A stretch of 64,000 bases of DNA from Rebecca billardiae RCC1528 (taxonomy: Eukaryota; Haptophyta), in the NCBI GenBank assembly GCA_965240325.2, contig OZ251222.1, positions 2,666,001 through 2,730,000 of the forward strand, given 5' to 3'. Shown in pieces: positions 47,401 to 55,452 of the stretch. Numbering within the stretch: the stretch's first letter is position 1; each line of letters starts with the position of its first letter. The notes below the pieces were generated by a model. It saw only the letters and a program-made list of their open reading frames with translations. It was not told the DNA's origin and did no database searches. Both the position numbers and the translations under genes were made by a program.

Positions 47401-50400
47401 CGCCCAGCCCGCCACCGTCACCTTTGCCTCCGCCGAGCCCACCTCCCAGCCAGCCTCCGTCGCCGCCGCCATCCCCGCCGCCGACATCGCCACCCGCGCC
47501 GCCTCCAAGCCCGCCGCCGAGCCCGCCACCGCCCATGCTACCACCGAGTCCGCCACCGAGTCCGCCTCCAAGCCCCCCGCCCGCTCTGCCGCCGTCGCCA
47601 CCACCGAGCCCGCCACCGACACCTTTGCCGCCGCCGAGTCCACCTCCGAGCCAGCCTCCGTTGCCGCCGCCATCCCCGCCGCCGTCCCCACCACCCGCGC
47701 CGCCTCCAAGCCCGCCGCCCAGCCCGCCACCTCCGACAGCCCCGCCGAGTCCACCGCCAAGCCCGCCGCCGCTTTCGCCGCCTGGTCCGCCACCGTCGCC
47801 CCCACCAAGCCCACCGCCGTCACCTTTGCCTCCGCCGAGCCCACCTCCCAGCCAGCCTCCGTCGCCGCCGCCATCCCCGCCGCCATCGTTGCCACCCGCG
47901 CCCCCTCCAAGCCCGCCGCCCAGCCCGCCACCGCCCGTGCCACCACCGAGCCCGCCGCCAAACTTGCCGCCGCGCATGCCGCCTGTTCCGCCGCCGTCGC
48001 CTCCACCGAGCCCACCGCCGTCACCTTTGCCTCCGCCGAGCCCACCTCCTAGCCAGCCTCCGTCGCCGCCGCCGTCCCCGCCGCCATCGTCGCCACCCGT
48101 GCCGCCTCCAAGCCCGCCGCCCAGCCCGCCACCGCCAATGCCACCACCAAGCCCGCCGCCGATGCCGCCAACCCCTGTTCCGCCTCCAAGCCCGCCACCG
48201 GTGCCACCGCCGAGCTTGCCCCCGACTCTGCCGCCGTCGCCACCACCGAGCCCACCGCCGTCACCTTTGCCTCCGCCGAGCCCACCTCCCAGCCAGCCTC
48301 CGTCGCCGCCGCCGTCCCCGCCGCCGTCGTTGCCACCCGCGCCACCTCCAAGCCCGCCGCCGAGTCTCCCACCGCCAACGCTCCCGCCACGCCCGCCGCC
48401 AAGCCCCCCACCGCCCCCGCCGCCTGTTCCGCCGCCGTCGCCACCGCCGAGCCTACCACCGTCACCGTCGCCTCCGCCGAGCCCACCTCCCAGCCAGCCT
48501 CCGTCGCCGCCGCCGTCGCCGCCGCCGTCGTCGCCGCCCGCGCCGCCTCCAAGCCCGCCGCCCAGCCCGCCACCGCCCGCATTGCCGCCTGCCCCGCTGC
48601 CACCACCCCGCATCTCACCCTTGCCACCGCCACAGCCATCACTGCCACCGCACCGCCCGCCGCCCCCCCCTTCGGCACCGCCCGTACCACCACCGACACC
48701 ACCCCCGTTGGCGCCGCCGCCGCCCCCTCCGCCGCCGCTCCCTGTCCTCGGCTGCACGAACTCGGCTGCGCTCAACTTCAACGCGATCGCCACAGACGAC
48801 GATGGCAGCTGCATCCTCGAGACCAGGGGCTGCACTCTTTCGCTCGCGCCCAACTTCGACTCCCGCGCCGACGCAGACGACGGGAGCTGCGCCAAGTTCA
48901 CGGCTGGGTGCACGGATCGCACCGCGGCCAACTTTTACAGGCTCGCCGACGTCGATGACGGCAGCTGCTTCTTCTACGCCTACGGCTGCAACGAGCGCGG
49001 CGCGTGCAACTACGACGCCACGGCGACCGCGAGCGATGGCTCGTGCGAGTACTCGTGCTACGGCTGCACCGACGCGAGCGCTAGCAACTACGCCTCCGAG
49101 GCGACGGTCGACGACGGCGGGTGCGAGTTCATCTTCCGGGGCTGCACGAGCACCCTGGCCAACAACTACGATTCGACGGCCACTGTGATCTCTGGGTGCG
49201 TGTTCCCGCGGCCGGGCTGCCGCGACAGCCGCGCGTCCAACTTCGACTCCCTGGCGGACGCGGACGGCATCGCGTGCACCATCGAGGGCTGCGTGCTGCC
49301 CTCGGCGCTCAACTTCGACAGCGAGGCGACCAAGGACGACGGGACGTGCGTGCTGCCCGTGCGCGGCTGCACCGACCCGGCCGCACTCAACTTCCGCTCG
49401 GACGCAACCGTCGACTCTGGCCGCTGCGTGCTCCCCGTGCTCGGGTGCACGCTGACGAACGCGCTGAACTACGACCCCGCGGCCAATGCGGACGACGGCT
49501 CGTGCGAGCTGCCGGTTGTCGGCTGCACCGACCCCGAGGCGGCCAATTACCGCCGGCTCGCCACCGTCGACGCTGTGCCCAGCGTGTGCACGTACACCGG
49601 CTGCACAGACCCGTCGGCTCGCAACTTCGACGCGCGCGCAAGCATCGATGATCGGACTTGTCTCCGGCACATCGACGGGTGCACCGACCCGCTGGCCGCC
49701 AACTACGCGCGTGCCGCGACGCGGGACAGCGGCTTGTGCGTGTACGCGGGCTGCACCGATCCGCGAGCGACCAACTACGACGAGTCCACGACCATCGACG
49801 ACGGCTCGTGCAAGTTCGCCATCGCTGCCGGCACAGCGCGTGTACTCGTGCCTCTCGGCGGCTGCGAGATCAGCACGGTGAGCACCGAGGGCACGGCCTT
49901 GGACGCGGCGATGACGCGCCGCACCGGCGCGTTCCAGCTGTACTACACGAGCGCGGCCGCGCACGTGCTCCTCACGCCGGGCGGGTTCTGCCAGGACACG
50001 TACGGCGCTTCGTATGGCGTGTACCTCAGCTCGCCCGTGGACGCAGCCGAGCTCACGCCGCTGACGACGCTGTACGTCGCGCTGCTCGCGGGCGGCGTGC
50101 GCGTGGACGACGCGATCACGCGCGTCGCCACCTGCCTCGGGCTCGACGCGTCCCTCGACCTCCGCTTCTACTCGACGCTCGCGTACTTCTACGGCGACGT
50201 GCGCGCCCGGCCCGTCCTCGCGGCGCATCTCGTCGTCGTCGAGCTGCTGCGAGGCACGTACGCGCTCTATGGCAGCTCGTCTCGGGACGCGACCCAGCTC
50301 GACATTGAGACTGCAGCGGTCCTTGGCGTGCTCGACGCGTGTGAGGCAAGCAGCGGCGTGCAGGTGGACTTCTCAGACGCCGACACCGTCGAGGCAGTGC

Positions 50401-52871
50401 TCACCGCAGCCGGTGACACAGCCGGCGTGAGCGCGACTGACGCCGAGCGCGCCGCTGCCGCCGTCCGGATCGGTGTCGCCGTGGCGAACATCAACGCCGT
50501 GTGGAGTGGGACGCGCACGCGCCCGCGCCGCGCACTGCAAGAGTCGAACGGCACCGACGCCGACGAAGGCCTGGTCGTGGACACGTCGCACTTTGAGGCA
50601 TCGTACGAGGGCCTCAACGTGAGCGTGAGCGTGGGCTGTCTCGAAGCCGCTGCCGACAACTACGACTCGACCGCGACGGTGGACTCTGCGAACTGCACGG
50701 TGCGGGGGTGCACGGATGCGAACGCGACCAACTTTGAGGCCATCGCAACACACGACGACGGCAGCTGCGCCGCGGCCACCAAAGGGTGCACCGATGCATC
50801 CGCGACCAACTTTGCGTCCAACGCGACTGCCGACGATAGCAGCTGCGAGTACGCTGTCCTCGGCTGCACGGCACCCAACGCGTCTAACTTCGAGCTCGAG
50901 GCAACCATCGACGACGGCAGCTGCACCCCACGCGTGTATGGCTGTCTCGACACCGCGGCGCTCAACTTCGCCTCAAACGCGACCGACGCGGCGGAGGACG
51001 CCTGCGTGCTGCCTGTGGAGGGATGCCGTGAGAGCGCTGCCTACAACTACGCGCCGAACGCGACTGTTGACGGAGACGCGTGTGTGTACGCGGGCTGCAC
51101 CGACTCGACGGCGAGCAACTACGACGGCACTGCGACTGTCCCCGACGCGACCCAGTGCGCCTTTGCAATCTCGGGCTGCACCGACTCGGCCGCGAGCGGA
51201 TACGACTCACGCGCGACGCTTGACGACGGCTCGTGTGTCTACCTCGGCTGCACTGACACTGCCGCGCTCAACTTTGATGCAACTGCCACGTTCGACGATG
51301 GCACGTGCGCATTCCCGATCGTCGGCTGCACGCAGTCGCTCGCGCTCAACTTTGACGCGCTCGCCACCGCGGAGGGCCAAGGCGACCTGGCGTGTCTTTT
51401 CGCCGGGTGCACGGACTCAAGCGCGCTCAACTTTGACAGCTCGGCGAACGCCAACGACGGCTCGTGCGTGATCACTGTGCGCGGCTGTACGCGCACCGAT
51501 GCAATCAACTTCAACTCGCGCGCGACTGTGGGCGAGCCCGCCGACTGCGCCTTCCTTGGCTGCACAGACCCCATCGCCCTCGACTACGACTCGAACGCAA
51601 CTGTCAACTCTGGTGAGTGCGACTATGGCGTACCCGGCTGCGTCGACCCGTCGGCGTACAACTACGACGCGAACGCGACTGTGGACAACGGCGCATGCGA
51701 GTACGCTGGCTGCGTGAACACGCTGGCGCTCAACTACGACTCGACTGCGACGATCATGCGCGCAGGAGCGTGCACGTACCCGATAGGCGGGTGCACGCTC
51801 ACCTTCGCGGCGAATTTCAACCCGACCGCGACTGCCGACGATGGCTCGTGTGTCGTGCGCGGCTGCACGGACTCAGCCGCGACAAACTATTGGTCCCTCG
51901 CCAATGCGGACGACGGTGGCTGCACATTTGCCCCTCCGCCAGCCCCGCCACCGAGCCCGCCGCCTTCGCCCCCGCCGCCGTCAAGCCCGCCACTGCAACC
52001 TCCGCCGCCACCTTCGCCTCCACCTCCTGCGAGCCCACCCCCGACACCGCCCTCGCAGCCACCACCAGCAAGCCCGCCCTCACCCCCGCCGCTGCCCGAG
52101 GACTCCGTGCTGCTGGACGTCACCCTGGACATGGAGGTGGACGCGTTCAACGACACGGCGGTCCAGGCGAGCTACGTGCGTGGCCTCGCCGACGGGCTCG
52201 GCGTGCCCACCTCGCACGTCACCATCGAATCGTTCGCCGCTGGGTCGGTCGTCGTGCGCACGCAGGTCCTGGTGCCGCCGTCATCAGGCTCGTCTGCCGA
52301 CGTCCGCGATGTGCTCGGCGCTGTCAACGCGTCGACGATAGGCAGCTGGCTGGCCGTGTACGACAGCTCGCTGCGCGTCTCGGTGGACCCAGTGCTCATC
52401 CTCTCCCCTGGCAACGCCCCATCACCAGAGGACGATGGTGGCGATGGCAGCAAGGACGACTCGAGCGGCAGCCGTGGTGGACGTGGCAGCCGCAGTGATG
52501 GAGGTACGCCCACATTCAGGACGAGGGGGGGTGCTGTGCAGCTCACGCAAACCGAGCTCGAGCTTGCGATCGCGCTTCCAATTGTTGGGGTCCTGCTGAT
52601 CGCGGTTGCGTCCTACGCCGTCTACCGCCACATGTCCCGCAAGCGAGCTGTGCGGGTGACTCCAGAGGGGCTTGAGAGCAACTCGGATGGCGCTGCGTAC
52701 GCTACATCGGGCACTCCTGGACGCGCTGGCCGGCCTCCTCCGCCAGATGAGGTCACCCCATCGCCACTGCAAGCACAGCGCGCGCGTACAGCTCCGGTCG
52801 ATTCGGGCGAACGATCGGACATCCGGATGACAGATGACGACGATGACGAGGAGGCGGCCGAGTCCCGCTGA
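26466..52871 (+). CDS. Giant modular surface protein: LRR + FG-GAP + Pro-rich stalk + Cys repeats + TM (10 exons, ~8,440 aa)
   Basis: Exons: 26466-26998, 27120-28415, 28537-29850, 29972-31267, 31389-32702, 32824-34119, 34241-38383, 38503-39933, 40053-41486, 41606-52871. All introns are phase 2 with GTGCGC donors and GCAG acceptors. Joining AT|G at each junction restores a perfect 24-residue LRR, and the total CDS (25,323 nt) stays in frame to the stop. Order: signal peptide (SIVLCLAATMLASAPCALG), LRR units 1-6, FG-GAP propeller (~2663-3060), divergent LRR block (~3086-3520), LRR units 7-9, Ser/Pro stalk (~4948-7067), 31 two-Cys repeats in two blocks, a second short Pro-rich linker, a membrane-proximal domain, TM (IALPIVGVLLIAVASYAVY) and a tail ending in acidic DDDDDEEAAESR. 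This is a type I membrane protein. Adhesion, recognition or wall attachment is inferred from the modules. Only the first unit has a signal peptide and no unit ends in a stop after splicing, which argues for one gene. Confidence 0.83.
26580..35173 (+). repeat. LRR unit array, units 1-6
   Basis: Units start at about 26580, 28003, 29438, 30855, 32290 and 33707; complete units 2-5 are 1435, 1417, 1435 and 1417 bp. Each has a Cys cap (YWYSDCLDNTTLCTEL; FTDCLANTTLCTEL in unit 1), 15 LRRs of the form xPTExGxLTSLxxLxLxxNSL, a second Cys segment (MCGGEHNF..LPAC) and a Pro-rich linker. Units differ at only scattered bases. Each contains one 121-bp intron. Confidence 0.93.
35174..36375 (+). other. FG-GAP (integrin-alpha-like) beta-propeller segment
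   Basis: Six repeats carry the calcium-binding motif, for example GDLDGDGIPDALSGA, GDLDGDGVPDVIAGA and GDVDGDGVVDVLVGA, each preceded by a YVLFLNxDGTV strand. The second (GDLDGDNVTELMV) and sixth (GDLDGGGNPSIIVG) loops are degenerate. It is flanked by Pro-rich linkers and encoded in frame within exon 7. Confidence 0.9.
36447..37806 (+). other. Divergent intron-less LRR block
   Basis: It begins with its own Cys cap (YQACEADPSTCTALG), then about 13 LRRs (e.g. TLPTELGLFSVLTVIHAHLN), and ends at a Cys-containing cap (STGVCGDTA). Sequence differs from the nine canonical units and it lacks their intron, so it is an older or independently acquired module. Confidence 0.85.
37971..42389 (+). repeat. 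LRR unit array, units 7-9
   Basis: Units start at 37971, 39521 and 41074 (1550 and 1553 bp, the last truncated at its linker). They share with the linker after the divergent LRR block an odd segment (LLQxNPPPSLPKPP), carry a 119-bp form of the intron, and have the exon variant MTSLTELEGFRN. They therefore form a separate amplification from units 1-6. Confidence 0.92.
42390..48749 (+). repeat. 6.4-kb Ser/Pro-rich stalk with ~201-bp higher-order repeat
   Basis: About 2,120 residues are almost entirely SPPP/PPPxPP motifs, the hydroxyproline-rich glycoprotein pattern of algal walls and glycocalyx. Recurrence of the Q-P-P / N-Q-P-P marker (e.g. ~43029, 43230, 43431, 43632) gives a period of 201 bp, i.e. 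67 codons and roughly 31 copies. Extended polyproline-II structure and O-glycosylation are expected from the family. Confidence 0.93.
48750..49826 (+). repeat. Cys-repeat block 1 (14 copies)
   Basis: Fourteen repeats of 24-27 residues follow GCTDPxAxNYDxxATxDDGSCxx, each with two Cys and an Asp-rich loop. Comparable repeats occur in bacterial, algal and large-virus surface proteins. Calcium binding is plausible but not shown. Confidence 0.9.
49827..50633 (+). other. Unique domain between Cys-repeat blocks
   Basis: About 270 residues without the Cys repeat. It contains LTPLTTLYVALLAGGVRVDD and a helical region (ATCLGLDASLDLRFYSTLAY), reminiscent of the 'TPLTTL' alpha-helical modules of bacterial surface proteins. 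It ends in an Arg-rich RTRPRRALQ stretch that could be a processing site. Confidence 0.6.
50634..51929 (+). repeat. Cys-repeat block 2 (17 copies)
   Basis: Same module as block 1 (e.g. GCTDTAALNFDATATFDDGT), 17 copies, more diverged from one another than the LRR units are. NAT/NYD/NFD sequons give many potential N-glycosylation sites. Confidence 0.9.
52102..52871 (+). other. Membrane-proximal domain, TM helix and cytoplasmic tail
   Basis: A ~100-residue alpha/beta domain (SVLLDVTLDMEVDAFNDTAV ... VSVDPVLILSPG) is SEA-like in position, not firmly in sequence. It is followed by a Gly/Ser/Asp linker, one TM helix (about 52561-52632) stopped by MSRKR, and an 80-residue tail. Confidence 0.75.
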
Positions 52872-53112
52872 CTGCGCTGTCCGTGAGGCCTGCGTGTGAT
52901 GTGCTACTGCAGCCTGCACCTGCCCCTGCGGCGCGCTGCCCGTGGCCGTGCGGCTGGCAGCTGCCGCGGCGGGTCTGCGCGGGCCCCGTCTGATAGGATG
53001 ACAATGACATATTGATGATATGTGACTGTGAGCTAGAATCCGATGACTGAGGTGACGACTAGCTTAGTAGTCATGCTCGCGACGCCCGACTAGCATCACG
53101 TCAGCCGCAGCC
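52872..53112. other. 3' flank of the giant gene
   Basis: No gene. It contains a small hairpin ACATAT-TGATG-ATATGT (53008-53024). Most of this stretch belongs to the first copy of the terminal duplication. Confidence 0.5.
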
Positions 53113-53719
53113 TGATGGAGGTACGCCCACATTCAGGACGAGGGGGAGTGCTGTGCAGCTCACGCAAACCGAGCTCGAGCTTGCGATCGCGCTTCCAATT
53201 GTTGGGGTCCTGCTGATCGCGGTTGCGTCCTACGCCGTCTACCGCCACATGTCCCGCAAGCGAGCTGTGCGGGTGACTCCAGAGGGGCTTGAGAGCAACT
53301 CGGGTGGCGCTGCGTACGCTACATCGGGCACTCCTGGACGCGCTGGCCGGCCTCCTCCGCCAGATGAGGTCACCCCATCGCCACTGCAAGCACAGCGCGC
53401 GCGTACAGCTCCGGTCGATTCGGGCGAACGATCGGACATCCGGATGACAGATGACGACGATGACGAGGAGGCGGCCGAGTCCCGCTGACTGCGCTGTCCG
53501 TGAGGCCTGCGTGTGATGTGCTACTGCAGCCTGCACCTGCCCCTGCGGCGCGCTGCCCGTGGCCGTGCGGCTGGCAGCTGCCGCGGCGGGTCTGCGCGGG
53601 CCCCGTCTGATAGGATGACAATGACATATTGATGATATGTGACTGTGAGCTAGAATCCGATGACTGAGGTGACGACTAGCTTAGTAGTCATGCTCGCGAC
53701 GCCCTACTAGCATCACGTC
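53113..53719 (+). pseudogene. Tandem duplicate of the giant gene's last ~610 bp
   Basis: It copies 52496-53101 with only a few differences: SNSDG becomes SNSGG, RGGAVQL becomes RGSAVQL, and one base changes in the 3' flank. The frame encoding the TM helix and tail is intact (53153-53488), but no ATG lies in frame before it, so it is either a dead fragment or an alternative 3' terminal exon. The same 3' flank, including the ACATAT hairpin, is duplicated. Confidence 0.75.
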
Positions 53720-53900
53720 ATCACTCGCGAAATAATTACGACGCGACTGCTATATATAGCATATAGCTGCTGCTGCTGATGCAGCTGACGATGATGATAT
53801 CGTCGTCATTATGCGCGCCTGCTGTCTGCTGACGACGTCGTCGCCGGTCGACTCGCGCTTCGCGGTCACGTCCGGCGTGATTATACCATTTAGCAGCCGG
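53720..53900. other. Short intergenic region
   Basis: No gene seen. AT-rich TATATATAGCATATA and a GATGATATCGTCGTC near-palindrome lie at about 53750-53810, between two convergent 3' ends. Confidence 0.45.
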
Positions 53901-55406
53901 TCATGCGGTCGCTGTAGTAGCTGGATGTCGCTGATGACGACGCGAGGTGCTGTGATTTGTCCACCTCCCGTTCATCCCGCTGGCGGCCGCTGCCATCATT
54001 TCAGCCATCTGCTGCTGCGACTCGGACGATGCGGCAAGCAGCCTGCTGCGATGCTGCGACGTCGGTGCCGCCTCTGGCGCATACACGGGCCAGCGCGCAT
54101 ACCTGGGATCGCCCAGCAGCTGCGCGAGCTGCTCGTTGAACGGCCGGTAGAAGCCCTCCACCTCGGCACGCAGCGCGCTCGACATGGCCCACGAGCGCAC
54201 CTGCCCGCCGGGCGAGCGCTTGCGCGGCGGCCTGTGCGGCTTGGCCGCCATCGCGTCGAGCTCGGCGTCGGTGGCCTGCAGGCCGGTGAACGCCACGACG
54301 CGCGCGAGCACCGCACGGCGCGACGCGAAGAAGTCCTCGCTCAGCTCGAAGTGCGCGTCCGCTCGCCCGCCCACCGCCTCGAGCCAGTCGTGCACAAAGG
54401 GCGCGTACAGGCCCTTGATCAGCTGGTCGCAGTGGTAGTACAGGTCCTGCTGGGCTGACGAGAGGGCCTCAAACTTGAGCGCGCACGCACGCGCGCCGTG
54501 CCGCGCGGCGCATGCGCGGAACGCGCCGGCCTGCTCCTCCATGTACGCGCGCACGCCGTCCTCGCTGTCCCCGTAGTGCAGGTGGTACTGCCCGAACGAG
54601 AAGTACGCCGCCCAGAGCCGGTCGACCGGGTTGCGCAGCAGCGCGACCACGCGCAGCCGCGAGCCGTGCGCAAATGCCATCAGCCGCGGCAGCGTGAGCT
54701 CGGCGGGCGGCGCGGCGGCGGCGGCGGCGACCGGGCCGCCCGCGTTCGGCGGCGTTGCCACGTCGTTGCGCCACGCCATCTCCGCGCAGTGGTCGAGCTT
54801 GTAGTGGCGGCGGTCCTTGCAGCGCTCGGCGAACTGCGCGGGCAGCTGCTCGCGGTGGCACAGCTTGCCGCACCACGAGAAGGCGGAGTGGAAGGCGTGG
54901 TGCACGCGCTTCGACTCGCCCCACGTGAAGGTGAGCAGGTCGAGGTTCACGCTGAAGGAGAGCCGCCGCCCATCCGCCTCGATCGCGGGGACGGCGCCCT
55001 CCATATTCCCGCGCACGAACGAGGGGAATGGCGCGGCGGTGGGCGTGTACGTCCAGTGGTTGGTGAAGGGCTTGCGCGGCTGTGCAACGCTCGCGACGCC
55101 GCGGAGGAGGAGCTGCGCCAGCGATCGCGCCCCGCAGTTGTACCCGCCGATGATGTAGAAGGCGGGCAGGCAGCGCAGCGCGCCGCTGGTGCCGTTGCGC
55201 CAGCAAGGGTTGGCGGTTGCGCTCTCAAAGCGCGGCGGCAGGCCGACTGTCGTGTAGAAGTCGACCACGTCGCGCGCGACCGTGCGCGCGACGGCATCCA
55301 CGTCGGTCGAGTGGCTCGCCGTCCACTCGGGCGTGTACTCCCACGCCAAGGCGAGGCCCAAAACACGCAGCAGCACCAGCACGCGGCGCCCGCCGTGCGC
55401 GACCAT
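53901..55406 (-). CDS. Carbohydrate sulfotransferase (CHST15/GalNAc4S-6ST-like), 501 aa
   Basis: A type II Golgi enzyme using PAPS to sulfate a glycan. The N-terminal signal anchor is VLVLLRVLGLALAW (~9-22). The 5'-phosphosulfate region is FYIIGGYNCGARSLAQLLL (~83-101), in which NCGAR replaces the usual KCGTT/S. The 3'-phosphate motif VVALLRNPVDRLWAAYFSF (~253-271) keeps the Arg and a downstream Ser. The domain ends with the family's late motif GDPRYARWP. An open frame continues upstream to 55862, but that part lies inside a foldback transposon arm. ATG 55406 has G at -3 and +4 and directly precedes the anchor. It is the third sulfotransferase in the window. The outer transposon's target-site duplication lies 40 bp upstream of its ATG, which may alter expression. 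Confidence 0.86.
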   Translation of the reverse strand: MVAHGGRRVLVLLRVLGLALAWEYTPEWTASHSTDVDAVARTVARDVVDFYTTVGLPPRFESATANPCWRNGTSGALRCLPAFYIIGGYNCGARSLAQLLLRGVASVAQPRKPFTNHWTYTPTAAPFPSFVRGNMEGAVPAIEADGRRLSFSVNLDLLTFTWGESKRVHHAFHSAFSWCGKLCHREQLPAQFAERCKDRRHYKLDHCAEMAWRNDVATPPNAGGPVAAAAAAPPAELTLPRLMAFAHGSRLRVVALLRNPVDRLWAAYFSFGQYHLHYGDSEDGVRAYMEEQAGAFRACAARHGARACALKFEALSSAQQDLYYHCDQLIKGLYAPFVHDWLEAVGGRADAHFELSEDFFASRRAVLARVVAFTGLQATDAELDAMAAKPHRPPRKRSPGGQVRSWAMSSALRAEVEGFYRPFNEQLAQLLGDPRYARWPVYAPEAAPTSQHRSRLLAASSESQQQMAEMMAAAASGMNGRWTNHSTSRRHQRHPATTATA

Positions 55407-55452
55407 TTCACGCGCCACGCCGCTGTACCGACGTCGTCGTCGTCGGTGCGTC

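Noticed and set aside
42101-48052. 1,983-codon second sense frame (Ala/Thr/Pro-rich, ATSEPATEPAA)
   Set aside because: A +1/+2 shadow of the Pro-rich stalk. The true frame connects LRR exons to the Cys repeats and TM helix, this one does not.
41426-48931. 2,501-codon antisense open frame, Gly-rich (GGGLGGGDGGG)
   Set aside because: It is the reverse complement of the SPPP-coding repeat. Its openness follows from the near absence of A/T-rich codons; it has no non-repeat homology and the sense frame continues into structured domains.
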